Shown here piece after piece: positions 18,148-27,637 of a DNA stretch of 64,000 nucleotides. The stretch spans positions 310,001 through 374,000 of the forward strand of contig NZ_JAIRBB010000001.1 of assembly GCF_022008395.1 (NCBI RefSeq), in the 5' to 3' direction. The DNA comes from Aequorivita xiaoshiensis (GTDB lineage Bacteria > Bacteroidota > Bacteroidia > Flavobacteriales > Flavobacteriaceae). A program made the position numbers and the translations under genes. The notes under the pieces were generated by a model that made no database searches, was not told the origin of the DNA, and was given only the letters and a program-made list of their open reading frames with translations. The first letter of the stretch is position 1, and every line of letters starts with the position of its first letter.

Positions 18148-18558
18148 ATGTTAAAAGAATTTAGAGACTTTATTATGACTGGCAACGTCGTAGACCTTGC
18201 TGTTGCTGTAATTCTAGCAGGTGCCGTTGGCCTTGTAGTTACAGGATTTACTAATGACATGATTATGCCAATCGTCGGGCATTTTGCAGGCGGAATGGAT
18301 TTTGCCGATCTTAAGTATGTATTAGATCCAGCTGTAATTGGTCCAGATGGCGAAGTTGTAGAACCAGAAAACGCAGTTATGTGGGGTAAATGGGTAAATT
18401 CCATCATCAACCTGATAATTGTAGGATTTGTTTTATTTATGATAGTAAAAGCTTACGGAAACGTACGTAAGAAAAAAGAAGAGGCTCCTGCTCCAGACCC
18501 AGGACCATCTGAAAAAGATATTTTATTAGAAATTCGTGACGAACTTAGAAAAAAATGA
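18148..18558 (+). CDS. mscL: Large-conductance mechanosensitive channel MscL
   Basis: A 136-residue inner-membrane channel that opens under hypo-osmotic shock. The amphipathic N-terminus (LKEFRDFIMTGNVVDLAVAVI) and pore helix GAVGLVVTGFTNDMIMP are standard. A periplasmic loop follows, then the second helix (INLIIVGFVLFMIVKAY) and a charged cytoplasmic tail with DPGPSEKDILLEIRDEL. It is slightly longer in the loop than E. coli MscL. It has its own probable promoter and is followed by a near-perfect palindrome. Confidence 0.96.
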   Translation: MLKEFRDFIMTGNVVDLAVAVILAGAVGLVVTGFTNDMIMPIVGHFAGGMDFADLKYVLDPAVIGPDGEVVEPENAVMWGKWVNSIINLIIVGFVLFMIVKAYGNVRKKKEEAPAPDPGPSEKDILLEIRDELRKK

Positions 18559-18569
18559 TTTTCGTACTT

Positions 18570-18596
18570 AAGTAACTTTATCGATAAAGGTTACTT
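18570..18596. repeat. Near-perfect palindrome after mscL
   Basis: AAGTAAC (18570-18576) and GTTACTT (18590-18596) flank the 12-base palindrome TTTATCGATAAA, with one extra G. It can form a long hairpin but lacks a downstream T-run, so it is either a weak terminator or a protein-binding palindrome. It lies in the 389-base gene-free stretch between mscL and asd. Confidence 0.6.
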
Positions 18597-18671
18597 AGTG
18601 GTTCTGATAAATTATCTAAGGATTTTATTGAAATTTTATCGAGTTACCGCTACACTACATATTCTAACTTT

Positions 18672-18706
18672 AACCCTCTATCAACAAAAAGATAGAGGGT
18701 TTTTCT
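18672..18706 (+). terminator. Rho-independent terminator in the mscL-asd interval
   Basis: An 11-bp perfect stem AACCCTCTATC (18672-18682) / GATAGAGGGTT (18691-18701) with an A-rich loop and a T-run. It most likely ends the mscL transcript. Confidence 0.85.
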
Positions 18707-18846
18707 TTATTTTAATTTGACAACATTGTTAGCGGAAAAATTAAAAATTTATAATCATTTAATATAATAAAACGTAGCGTCCATTTATGATTAATTTTCC
18801 TCTGTGCTAAGGCTCTCCTCTTAAGTTAAATTTAACTTCAAACGGA

Positions 18847-18879
18847 TTGCATGCTTTGTAAAAATCTTTCCGACCTTTG
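18847..18879 (+). promoter_or_regulatory. Probable asd promoter
   Basis: TTG at 18847-18849 and GACCTTTG at 18872-18879 (one mismatch to TAnnTTTG) are separated by 22 bases, inside the 17-23 range described for Flavobacterium promoters. The asd ATG is at 18948, giving a leader of about 60 bases. Confidence 0.45.
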
Positions 18880-18947
18880 TAGATAATTCGAGTACGTTAG
18901 ATTAGTGTATTTGCAGAATTAGAATAACGAATAATAATTTTCAGAAT

Positions 18948-19937
18948 ATGAAATTAGCTGTAGTTGGTGCAACTGGTATGGTTGGTGAAGTAATGCTTAA
19001 AGTGTTAGCAGAACGCAACTTCCCATTAGATGAACTGCTTTTAGTAGCTTCAAAAAGATCTATTGGAAAAGAGATAACTTTTAAAGACAAAACCTATAAA
19101 GTAATAGGAATGGAAGACGCTCTTGCAGCAAAACCTGATATTGCTTTATTTTCTGCAGGCGGAAGTACATCATTGGAGTGGGCTCCAAAGTTTGCTAAAG
19201 TTGGTACAACGGTTATCGACAATTCTTCCGCTTGGAGAATGGATCGCGACAAGAAGTTAATTGTTCCAGAAATTAATGCTCAAATTTTAACTAAGGAGGA
19301 TAAAATTATAGCTAATCCTAATTGCTCCACCATTCAATTGGTAATGGTATTAGCACCACTTCATAAAAAGTACAAAATGAAACGCGTTGTTGTTTCCACC
19401 TATCAATCGGTTTCTGGAACTGGATTAAAGGCAGTGCAACAAATGGAAAATGAAATGGCTGGAATAAAGGGTGAAATGGCTTACCCTTACCCTATTCATA
19501 AGAATGCACTTCCACACTGTGATGTTTTTGAAGAAAATGGTTACACCAAAGAAGAAATGAAGCTTGCTCGAGAACCTCAAAAAATATTAGACGATCGCAC
19601 ATTTTCAATTACGGCTACAGCAGTACGAATTCCAACCTCTGGCGGACATAGTGAATCGGTTAACGTTGAATTCGAAAACGAATTTGAATTGGGTGATGTT
19701 CGCAAAATGCTTCACGAAACTCCTGGCGTTACATTGCAAGATAATATAGACACAAACATTTATCCGATGCCAATTTACGCACACGATAAAGACGAGGTTT
19801 TTGTTGGGAGAATTCGTAGAGATGAAACCCAAGAAAACACAATAAATATGTGGATTGTAAGTGACAACCTACGAAAAGGTGCAGCTACAAATACAATTCA
19901 AATTGCGGAATATCTCGTTGCTAATTCTTTAATTTAA
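18948..19937 (+). CDS. asd: Aspartate-semialdehyde dehydrogenase
   Basis: A 329-residue NADP-dependent enzyme reducing aspartyl phosphate to aspartate semialdehyde, a step to diaminopimelate, lysine, threonine and methionine. The N-terminal Rossmann motif is VVGATGMVGE, the catalytic Cys is C126 in NPNCSTIQ, and the substrate block VRIPTSGGHSES contains the active His. Length is typical. It has its own promoter and ends 15 bases before the convergent TPR-CHAT gene. Confidence 0.96.
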   Translation: MKLAVVGATGMVGEVMLKVLAERNFPLDELLLVASKRSIGKEITFKDKTYKVIGMEDALAAKPDIALFSAGGSTSLEWAPKFAKVGTTVIDNSSAWRMDRDKKLIVPEINAQILTKEDKIIANPNCSTIQLVMVLAPLHKKYKMKRVVVSTYQSVSGTGLKAVQQMENEMAGIKGEMAYPYPIHKNALPHCDVFEENGYTKEEMKLAREPQKILDDRTFSITATAVRIPTSGGHSESVNVEFENEFELGDVRKMLHETPGVTLQDNIDTNIYPMPIYAHDKDEVFVGRIRRDETQENTINMWIVSDNLRKGAATNTIQIAEYLVANSLI

Positions 19938-19952
19938 TTCTTTTGAATATAC

Positions 19953-22553
19953 TTAGGTTTTCTTTCTCTTTTTAAAATACCAAACTCCTATTCCTATTAA
20001 AGGAATTAAAAAAATTAAAAAGGATAACGAACTTATATTCCTTTTTTCCTGAGGGGTATCGGTAGCACCATAATAAACAAATGCACCCCAATAATAAGGT
20101 GATTTACGAGTGTTGTCTATAGTTTTGTTTTGGAGATAATTTATGCTAGCGCGATGAAGTGAAAGATTTCGAGAACGGTTTTTACTTAGGTTTTGATAAT
20201 AATACTCCATTAATTCGGCAGTACTTTTATCATTTACCTGCCACAAAGAGAACAACACATTAGAAGCACCCGCATACTGAAATCCACGCGCTAAACTCAA
20301 AGCACCTTCACCTTTTACTACTTTTCCAACTCCGGTGTCACAAGCACTTAAAATCACTAATTGATTAGAAAATTGATGCCCATAAAGTTCTTCTACCGAA
20401 AATGTTCGATCAAAAAAACTAATTGATGGTCCGCTACTAAAACTACCTCCGGTTGCATGAGTAGACAGATGTAAAATTGTATGAGAATTGACACTTGTAA
20501 CAAAGTTTTTAACTGTGGCTTGAGTCTCCATTAACAAATCAGACTTAAATACTTCGGTTATTGCTTTTGCTTCATTAACCGAATATTCTAATTCCTGAAC
20601 TGAGTTTTTAAACACAGGAAATACCCCTAAAACAGATTGCTTTTCATCTAAAGATGAGGTATTCCTTAAGTATTCAGTAAATGAAATTGTATAAGAAACT
20701 GTACTTTTAAAAATTAAAAAAGGCATTTCAGCGTATTTAAAAATCGATGATTCTGAAGTTAATAATGTTTGAAAAGGAATAAATGATAAAATCCCATCGG
20801 GAATAATAATCAAGTTTTCTGCTTCTGGTAACTGCAGTATTTTGAAAAGCTTTAATGACGAAGCAGTAAAGAGCGGTATATCATTGTTAATAGTTGCTGG
20901 GCTATCAAAAAATCGACTGTAAGAACGGATTGCTTCTGTAAATTGTAAATGCTCTGTTTTTGAACCAACAATTTTCTGAAATATTAGTTTTTCTTTTGAA
21001 ATAACAATCTGATAAACCATCTCGGAACCAACGAAATAACTCACCAAGGTCTGATTAGAAATTGTGGCCTTATGTATAATTTCATCAAGGTCAACAATAG
21101 AATTTGTTATTAGAGAGTTCGCTATTTCAGATTGAATATTAGAATATTCTATTCTTTGCTTGGTTAGTAGCGCACTGTATTCTTTTTGGAGATGTGCTAA
21201 CTTATCATATTCAAGATTATTGTTTAAAATCTGTTTTTGAATTTGATCATTTATAACAGCGAATTCCTTTTGAAGCCTTCGAAATTCTGAAAACTTTTTA
21301 TTTTCTAACGAATTCAGTTTGGCTTTTAAAAACATCGCCTCACTTACAATTCTCCCTTTCACCTTGTTATCGAGGTGTACTGCTTTAGCAATCCATTCTT
21401 TGTTTTTAGTTGATTGATATTGCTTATAAAAAACTTCCATCATCATCTCGCTTCTACGTTTTACGTCTTGTTGAGCTAACAATTTGCTGCCTTGAACATA
21501 AAGTTCTGCAAAAAGATAATCGCTAACTTCAGAAGCGAGGCTAAAAGCTTCTAGTGCTTCATCTAAATTACTTTGATTGATGAATACGTTTCCCTGTAAG
21601 TCCAAGGCATCCATTAAAATCGTTTCCGCATATAGTTGATCATTTTTAGGTAGATACTGTTCTAAATTATACGAAGGAATTAACAACTTATAAATTTGCT
21701 GAATGTGAGAAAGAGAACTTTCTATTTGTCCTGAAACAAAATAAGTTTCTGCCAATGATAATTTCATTTTCGCCACTTCTCGAAAATTTATATAAGAGGC
21801 GTTATGAAGGAGTTTGATAGCCTTTCTTAGATTGAGGATAGCTTTACTATTTTCTTTTTCTGAAAGATTAACTTGCGCTAAAAGTTGATAAGCTTTTGGG
21901 TTATTAGAATTTGATTTTAAAACGTCATTTAAAAGATTTTTAGTTTCTTCTATCTGATGAAGAGCATAATATGCACTTGCTAAATTAATTTTTAAATCAT
22001 GATTGGTTGGTGACTCTTTTAGGGCTTGTAGCAGGATATTTTTCGCTTTATGAAATTCTCCTCGATTGTGATATAATACAGAAAGATTTAAAACACCACT
22101 AACTTGTTGTTTAGTTTGTCCCGTTTCCCTAGCATAAATTATGTAATGTTTTATAGTATTTTCTGCTTCTGATAAAGCTTGGGTTTTTATATAAAGATTA
22201 CCAAGAGGCTTTAGACAATATTCTATAATATCGTAGTTACTAAGATTTTCAGAAAAAAACATTTGCTTTGCTTTTTCGTAAACTTCGATAGCTTTTTGAA
22301 GTGCTTTGTTTTGAGTTTCTATATAACCAATATTGCAATATGCAATGGTTTTCGCCAACAGCACTTCTTTGTCGTTTGAGAGTGTAGCTTCCACTACATT
22401 TAAAAGTTCGGATTGATTATCGGAATCTGGCTGTTCTAAATAGGAATCTAAGCGTGAATAAATAGCCTCAACTTCCTGTGTTTGTGCAACGGAACTTCCG
22501 ATACAAATCAGGAAAAATAAAGTTCCAATTATGTGTTTTTTTAAAATTTCCAA
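19953..22553 (-). CDS. Secreted, C-terminally membrane-anchored TPR-CHAT (caspase-like) protein
   Basis: 866 residues. A signal peptide (KKHIIGTLFFLICIGSSVAQ) is followed by many TPR-like helix pairs to about residue 470 and a coiled helical stretch. A CHAT domain then runs from about residue 560, ending near YWGAFVYYGA. The caspase-type dyad is present: His699 in HLSTHATGG and Cys738 in LSACDTGVG. Residues about 842-860 form one membrane helix followed by KKRKKT. With a signal peptide and a positive C-terminal tail, the TPR and CHAT parts should face the periplasm. CHAT proteins in other systems are cysteine proteases switched on by a sensor. The start overlaps the upstream PKD/barrel gene by 13 bases, so the two are translationally coupled. 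Target and trigger are unknown. Confidence 0.9.
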   Translation of the reverse strand: MEILKKHIIGTLFFLICIGSSVAQTQEVEAIYSRLDSYLEQPDSDNQSELLNVVEATLSNDKEVLLAKTIAYCNIGYIETQNKALQKAIEVYEKAKQMFFSENLSNYDIIEYCLKPLGNLYIKTQALSEAENTIKHYIIYARETGQTKQQVSGVLNLSVLYHNRGEFHKAKNILLQALKESPTNHDLKINLASAYYALHQIEETKNLLNDVLKSNSNNPKAYQLLAQVNLSEKENSKAILNLRKAIKLLHNASYINFREVAKMKLSLAETYFVSGQIESSLSHIQQIYKLLIPSYNLEQYLPKNDQLYAETILMDALDLQGNVFINQSNLDEALEAFSLASEVSDYLFAELYVQGSKLLAQQDVKRRSEMMMEVFYKQYQSTKNKEWIAKAVHLDNKVKGRIVSEAMFLKAKLNSLENKKFSEFRRLQKEFAVINDQIQKQILNNNLEYDKLAHLQKEYSALLTKQRIEYSNIQSEIANSLITNSIVDLDEIIHKATISNQTLVSYFVGSEMVYQIVISKEKLIFQKIVGSKTEHLQFTEAIRSYSRFFDSPATINNDIPLFTASSLKLFKILQLPEAENLIIIPDGILSFIPFQTLLTSESSIFKYAEMPFLIFKSTVSYTISFTEYLRNTSSLDEKQSVLGVFPVFKNSVQELEYSVNEAKAITEVFKSDLLMETQATVKNFVTSVNSHTILHLSTHATGGSFSSGPSISFFDRTFSVEELYGHQFSNQLVILSACDTGVGKVVKGEGALSLARGFQYAGASNVLFSLWQVNDKSTAELMEYYYQNLSKNRSRNLSLHRASINYLQNKTIDNTRKSPYYWGAFVYYGATDTPQEKRNISSLSFLIFLIPLIGIGVWYFKKRKKT

Positions 22554-24553
22554 ATTGCATAGGCTTGAAATTGAGAAGTGGGTTGGTTAAAGTTAAACAC
22601 ATATCGAACTCCCACACTCGGACCGATTCTAACACCACCTGCATTCACACCTATAAAAACTCCACTATTAAAATTGGTAAAATTTTCGGTGCATTCGGTT
22701 TTTTGAAATGTATCATTCGTTTCATCCCTAATTATTCCTTCATCTGGAATATTCAAATAAGCCTCTCCAGTTGTTTCGGTAGAAATTTTACTTTGAAAAT
22801 CGAGTTTAAGTTGAACTCCAGCTCCAAAAGCCAAGAAGTTATTTAAGTTATAGCGATAGGAAATAGGCACGAGATAGGCTGTAATGTTATTTTCTTTATT
22901 TTTTTCTGTAAAACGTTGAAGACTCTCAATTCCGATATCATTAAGGTCGGAGGACTCAAACCTCTTTAACTCCTCGAAGGATGCTGCTGAAATAAAAAAT
23001 TCACTTTGCCAATACCCACGATACGATTTAAAAGGGGAAACTGTTACTCCAGCAAATACCTCCCGACTTTCATCTACCGAAGGCGTATAAATATACCCAG
23101 CTTTTGCACCTATAGAAATTCCAGGCATAAAACGGGTTGTACTATAATTTGTGATTATAGGTTCATTTTTATCAAAATATATTGCGGTTCGACTCTTAGT
23201 TTTCTTTTTGTGAAAGTCATCACCAAATTTCATAGCATATTTCACAAAACCTTTAGTAGAGTCGCGTTCCATAACATTTTTTTGTGCCGTACCAGGAAGA
23301 TAAATGTTTTTAAATGTGAATATAAGTTTATCCTTTTCTGCTATTGTGTCTAAACATGAATAATTAACCTCTTTTTCTTTAGGACAAATGGGACATTCGG
23401 GATACATATCGATTACCTCTAATGTACTTTTATCAAACATCTCTGGAGTGTCTACTTCTAAACGGATTGTGTTTGCTGGGCCTTCCCCGTCATTTTGAAA
23501 TTTTACTTTAAACTTCACTTTTTTATATCGAACCAAGCGATAGTTTAATAAGAAACCGTTAGTCGACATTTTATTAGGGTCGTGCGATGTTACAATCTCC
23601 AATTCGGTATCTTTTACAGTATGGTTTCCGTAATTATTATCAGGCACATATATAGTTCTAAGCGTTACTAGAGCACTAGTATCTTTTAGCATTTCGGGGG
23701 TGGTCTTTAAAGTTCTAAAAATGTGTCGTTCCTCCCCTGGTTGCATGTTTTCGAATTCTATAAGTTGGTGATTCCTGTATAGTTTTCTTGATTCTTCCAG
23801 CGTTACTGGCAGCACCAATCTCTTAGTAGAATCCTGAACTATTTTTGTACGAATACGAGGAATAACTTCTGTTCCAGCCATATAATAATCGGATTCATCA
23901 GCATCAAATTGAGCGGCAAACATTGGATCTATTGGAACTATTTTTTCACCGTGATGTAAACGAGTATCTTCAAGAATAAAATTGTCGTCTTTAAATTTTT
24001 TGTCGTTATAATAAAGATATAAACTTCCACTTGTTACATAATCCTTTGTGTTTTTGTAACTAGTAATTAGCACCATTTCTTCGTCGGGAAGTGGATCGCG
24101 ATTTGAGCGTATAATTAAGTGTTCATCTTCAGGAAAAATTGAGGGAATAGCTTCAGAAGAATCTAGAGAGGCACTTGCACCATCTATCCCCGTTGAGGTA
24201 ATATTAATTTTTTCAGGTCGGCTTTTGGGCGGTTTCCCATTGTCGTAATTATTGGTGCTCCACAGCCTAGCAGTATATTCACCTTTATTTTTGTAAGTGT
24301 GTTTCGGGTTTTTTTTATTGCTATAGTTCCCATCACCAAACTCCCAATGGTAAGTGTAAAAAGCTTTGGGCGCACCTGCTATTTGATTCAACGGAGGCAT
24401 TTCTGGAGAAAAGTCAACTTTGTTACCCATTACATCATAAAAAATAGGGGCAGTTCGCGTAAGTGTATCTTGAACTAGACTTTGCCCTACCATATTTATT
24501 GAAAATAAAATAACAGCTAGTGCAGACAAGAAGGGGCGTAAAAGGTTCACCAT
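22541..24553 (-). CDS. PKD-domain protein with C-terminal outer-membrane beta-barrel-like region
   Basis: 670 residues with a signal peptide (RPFLSALAVILFSINMVGQ). A PKD domain covers residues about 58-115, with the WEFGDG signature at 70-75 and TYKNKGEYTARL. A central beta-sandwich region, about residues 320-430, contains VKFKVKFQNDGEGPANTIRLE, similar to DUF11/CARDB-like folds. From about residue 480 the sequence alternates aromatic and polar residues (SIGAKAGYIYTPS, GIRIGPSVGVRYVF-like strands) and ends in Phe (AYAIWKF), as outer-membrane barrels do. It lies 3 bases after the lipoprotein gene and overlaps the TPR-CHAT start by 13 bases, so the three genes form one operon. Its role is unknown; a surface sensor or anchor is plausible. 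Confidence 0.8.
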   Translation of the reverse strand: MVNLLRPFLSALAVILFSINMVGQSLVQDTLTRTAPIFYDVMGNKVDFSPEMPPLNQIAGAPKAFYTYHWEFGDGNYSNKKNPKHTYKNKGEYTARLWSTNNYDNGKPPKSRPEKINITSTGIDGASASLDSSEAIPSIFPEDEHLIIRSNRDPLPDEEMVLITSYKNTKDYVTSGSLYLYYNDKKFKDDNFILEDTRLHHGEKIVPIDPMFAAQFDADESDYYMAGTEVIPRIRTKIVQDSTKRLVLPVTLEESRKLYRNHQLIEFENMQPGEERHIFRTLKTTPEMLKDTSALVTLRTIYVPDNNYGNHTVKDTELEIVTSHDPNKMSTNGFLLNYRLVRYKKVKFKVKFQNDGEGPANTIRLEVDTPEMFDKSTLEVIDMYPECPICPKEKEVNYSCLDTIAEKDKLIFTFKNIYLPGTAQKNVMERDSTKGFVKYAMKFGDDFHKKKTKSRTAIYFDKNEPIITNYSTTRFMPGISIGAKAGYIYTPSVDESREVFAGVTVSPFKSYRGYWQSEFFISAASFEELKRFESSDLNDIGIESLQRFTEKNKENNITAYLVPISYRYNLNNFLAFGAGVQLKLDFQSKISTETTGEAYLNIPDEGIIRDETNDTFQKTECTENFTNFNSGVFIGVNAGGVRIGPSVGVRYVFNFNQPTSQFQAYAIWKF

Positions 24554-24556
24554 AGT

Positions 24557-25549
24557 TTATAAATTGTTAATATAGTCAACTAGATTTCTCTCCGAACCGT
24601 TTTTGGTGTTGCGAGTGACGGTTATTTTACCATCTTTAGTAACTATTGGAGAAGAATCAAATAAAAACTCTGATTCAGGTTTACTTACAAATATCACATT
24701 CGCAGTTGTATTTTTTGGGATCTGGCTAAACTTTTCACTAAAAACCTCGTTTTCTGAATCATATGCTGAGAACATACCAACCCCGATGCTATTGGAATCG
24801 TACTTAAGAAAAACATTGCTATTTGCAAGTGAATATGGCGAGTGAGCTTTGTTATATAAAATACCTCTTTCTTCAGTACTAGGATTGAATCGTGCAAAAC
24901 TATACCAGCCTAACTCATCTATAATAGCGCGATATCCTAAAATTATATTCCCTGATGCATCTTGATAAGGTTCTTCAAACACACTATATTGAGGCACGAT
25001 CTCCCAAAGCACTGTACAATCAATTGCATTACAAGTAGGAGATACAAATAGCGATAGGTCTAAACTTTCATTGTCTGAAGGGATAAACACTTGTATTTCC
25101 CCATTCATCAATACTGGATTTCCATTGTGTTCAGCATTTATGTAGAATATGCTTTCGCTTAGTAATGGTTCTATTGCTTGGCTACTATTGATGCCATTTG
25201 TAGAAAGTTGACAAGCAATAATTTCCCCAGGGTTATACATTTCAAGTATGGAAAATGTTATTTCACCGTCTATTATGGTTCCATCCAAATTTTGAAAGGT
25301 CCCCTCAGAAATATATAGAATTGTATTTTGGTTAGCCTTAATCTCAGTACTTGTATAATTGTTGAATTGAAAAACTTGTAGCTTTGGAATTCGGCAGTCT
25401 AAGGCACTTTGTTTATAGATTGCCCCATCAATTGGTTCTTGTTGATTTGGGTTTTCAACAGCTCCAATTTCACACTCTTCAGTATTGGAACTGCAGCCAG
25501 ACACCAATAAGAAAACACCTATACAAATACAAATAAATAATTTCTTCAT
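24557..25549 (-). CDS. ZU5-like secreted lipoprotein, first gene of the CHAT operon
   Basis: 330 residues from the ATG at 25549; a TTG eight codons earlier is less likely because the signal sequence begins at the ATG. The lipobox is LLVSGCSS. The body has the Bacteroidota ZU5-like pattern (DGTIIDGEITFSILEMYNPGEII, then FYINAEHNGNPV, GEIQVFIPSDN, LWEIVPQY, IIDELGWYSFARFN). It is related throughout to the lipoprotein at 27638-28639, including the ending with INNL. It should be anchored by a lipid in the periplasm or on the surface. Three bases separate it from the PKD gene. Confidence 0.8.
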   Translation of the reverse strand: MKKLFICICIGVFLLVSGCSSNTEECEIGAVENPNQQEPIDGAIYKQSALDCRIPKLQVFQFNNYTSTEIKANQNTILYISEGTFQNLDGTIIDGEITFSILEMYNPGEIIACQLSTNGINSSQAIEPLLSESIFYINAEHNGNPVLMNGEIQVFIPSDNESLDLSLFVSPTCNAIDCTVLWEIVPQYSVFEEPYQDASGNIILGYRAIIDELGWYSFARFNPSTEERGILYNKAHSPYSLANSNVFLKYDSNSIGVGMFSAYDSENEVFSEKFSQIPKNTTANVIFVSKPESEFLFDSSPIVTKDGKITVTRNTKNGSERNLVDYINNL

Positions 25550-25580
25550 ATTTAAGCTATTAACAGTATACAAGATACAA

Positions 25581-25627
25581 CTTTTATAAAAAAGCTTCCC
25601 ACTTTAGAATTAACTAAAATGGGAGCT
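25581..25627 (-). terminator. Terminator after the T9SS protein gene (minus strand)
   Basis: A 15-base imperfect stem (AAGCTCCCATTTTAG against CTAAAGTGGGAAGCTT, read on the minus strand), with one mismatch and one bulge, is followed by a T-run. It separates the T9SS gene from the lipoprotein-PKD-CHAT operon, which therefore probably has its own promoter. Confidence 0.75.
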
Positions 25628-25648
25628 TATCAAAATTGAAGGTATTAA

Positions 25649-27409
25649 TTAGCTTTTAATAAATTTAAACACTTGGGTTTTAGACAAGTCGTCTTCTATG
25701 TTAATAAAATAAACTCCTTTCTGTAAGTCTGAAACATTTAAAGTTGTAGTATTTCCTGTTCCGTTAAGATTAATCTCTTTCACTTTTTTTCCTAAAACTG
25801 AATAAATAGCTAAAGATTTTATTGTGTTATTACTTAGGAAAACTGTAAGCTCACCATGTGTTGGATTAGGAAACAATCCGCCTGTATTAATAGAGTTATC
25901 TCCTACTCCCATTGTACCATCACAGTTGGTAAGTGTATAAGAATATGCGGTATCATTAAAATTTATCGGGCTTTCAGTAGTGGATACAAGACCAGAACTA
26001 ACTGGGATTTCATAAACACTAATAGATGTATGCGATAAAGTAAGATTCATATTATCACAAATATTTCTTTTATCTGAAGTTCTAGTGATTTCGGCAAAAG
26101 TAAATGGCATTCCTTCTGGGGTTTGATATCCTACAGTGATGTAGTCGTTTTGAGATCCAGAATTTAAATTCAGCACCGTAGCCATATCTGGATAGTAAAT
26201 TAAAGGCATTTGCCCATTCCAAAAGTTATATTCATCTCCAGGAGCTTCAACATGAGTATTTAAATATTGGTAAGCAATAGAAACCTGATTACCAGTTGCT
26301 TTTTCAAATTCGTAGGTAAACACATTGCTTTGTCCATATTTTACATCTCCAGCTCCATTTGTCCAATACTCTTCTCGATTATATCCAAAGACCACTAAGT
26401 TATCTGGATTAAGAACAGATTCTTTTAAAGTAAATCCATATCGATCTAAATATCCTGAATTAATTACCCAAGAAAGGCTGCTTATTATATTTCCAGAAGT
26501 ATCAAAAACGGTAATTCCGAAATTATGCATTGACGAGTAATTAGATAACATGTAAATATTTCCAGTACTAGCTTCGTAATATGCATCAACACTTACATCT
26601 CTGAAATTTCCGTATATATAACTTTTATCCCAAAGTGCATTACCTTGATGATCTATAAGCATAGCCAATACACCCTGTCTTTCAAAACCTTGCTGAGTAA
26701 TACCTGTAGCACTTCCAGTTAAGAAAAACCCATTGTTAGTTTCGGTGATATTATTGATAAAATCGTAGTCGCTACTTGCTCCAGATGTTCCTACACTATC
26801 CACCTCTGTAGTCCAAATTACATTTAAAAATTCATCGACTCTAAGTACATACCCCATATTAAATGAACACTGGTTGTCCAAGTTATAGCAACTACTAACA
26901 AATCCACCAACTACAAAACCTGGATCTGTAGTTCCGTCGTTATCGGCATCTGTATTTGTGTAAGCAATATTAAGTCCTGTTGAATTGAAGCTAGACCCAA
27001 CAATATCGTAGTAATTTACATTTATTACATTTCCTGAAGCAGCATCAATTTTTGCGATAAAAGTTCGCTTTGTACTTCCTACATCTATAGCACCTGTAAT
27101 GGCTATAACACCTAACATATTTGCAACATCAAAAACTCTTGCGTTCTGTAAAGAACTGTCTGAATATTCTTTTGCCCAAATAATCATTCCATTTTCATCC
27201 ATTCGTTTTAGACTAACCACAGAGCTAGTCATTGTAGAATCAAATATATTGCTGGCAACAATAAAGTCTGTGCTGCCGTCATCGATAACCTCGATGTTAA
27301 GATCGTGATAGATATCTGAATTATGTTGTACCTCTCTTTGAAAAGGCTGCGCTTGAATTGTTATGCAAAATAATCCGATTAATGCGAGTGAAAATAATTT
27401 TGTCTTCAT
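25649..27409 (-). CDS. Large secreted protein with T9SS sorting domain
   Basis: 586 residues with a signal peptide (KTKLFSLALIGLFCITIQAQ). The body is made of propeller-like units in a style common to Bacteroidota surface proteins: VASNIFDSTMTSSVVSLKRMDENGMIIWAKEYSDS, and repeated GFFLTGSATG, GNALWDKSYIYG. The C-terminal 80 residues (LFPNPTHGELTVFLSN to TQVFKFIKS) form a type A sorting domain. It is exported by T9SS and cleaved at the surface. It sits between the two paralogous lipoproteins and ends with its own terminator. Function unknown; the repeats suggest binding rather than catalysis. Confidence 0.82.
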   Translation of the reverse strand: MKTKLFSLALIGLFCITIQAQPFQREVQHNSDIYHDLNIEVIDDGSTDFIVASNIFDSTMTSSVVSLKRMDENGMIIWAKEYSDSSLQNARVFDVANMLGVIAITGAIDVGSTKRTFIAKIDAASGNVINVNYYDIVGSSFNSTGLNIAYTNTDADNDGTTDPGFVVGGFVSSCYNLDNQCSFNMGYVLRVDEFLNVIWTTEVDSVGTSGASSDYDFINNITETNNGFFLTGSATGITQQGFERQGVLAMLIDHQGNALWDKSYIYGNFRDVSVDAYYEASTGNIYMLSNYSSMHNFGITVFDTSGNIISSLSWVINSGYLDRYGFTLKESVLNPDNLVVFGYNREEYWTNGAGDVKYGQSNVFTYEFEKATGNQVSIAYQYLNTHVEAPGDEYNFWNGQMPLIYYPDMATVLNLNSGSQNDYITVGYQTPEGMPFTFAEITRTSDKRNICDNMNLTLSHTSISVYEIPVSSGLVSTTESPINFNDTAYSYTLTNCDGTMGVGDNSINTGGLFPNPTHGELTVFLSNNTIKSLAIYSVLGKKVKEINLNGTGNTTTLNVSDLQKGVYFINIEDDLSKTQVFKFIKS

Positions 27410-27558
27410 AATAAAATGTCTTTAATTAATATTTAAAATTCAGCAACCTTTTGTTGCTTCATACTTATATCAATAGCTTTTAAAAATGTTACCCCTGTTT
27501 CAAAAAAAATAAACACGAAGCGCGTCTAACCCTCTATGTGGCTTAATTGAAAGTATTA

Positions 27559-27597
27559 TTTTATAAAAAAAGAAGGTCACTATAAAAGTGACCTTCT
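27559..27597 (-). terminator. Terminator after the second ZU5-like lipoprotein (minus strand)
   Basis: An 11-bp perfect stem (AGAAGGTCACT at 27571-27581, AGTGACCTTCT at 27587-27597) with a 5-base loop. On the minus strand it is followed by seven T residues. Confidence 0.88.
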
Positions 27598-27637
27598 CTG
27601 GCTATCAAATTAAACAACTAATCAACACACCAACATA

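Noticed and set aside
24184-24375. Minus-strand frame with several Lys and Arg
   Set aside because: It lies inside the PKD gene in another frame.
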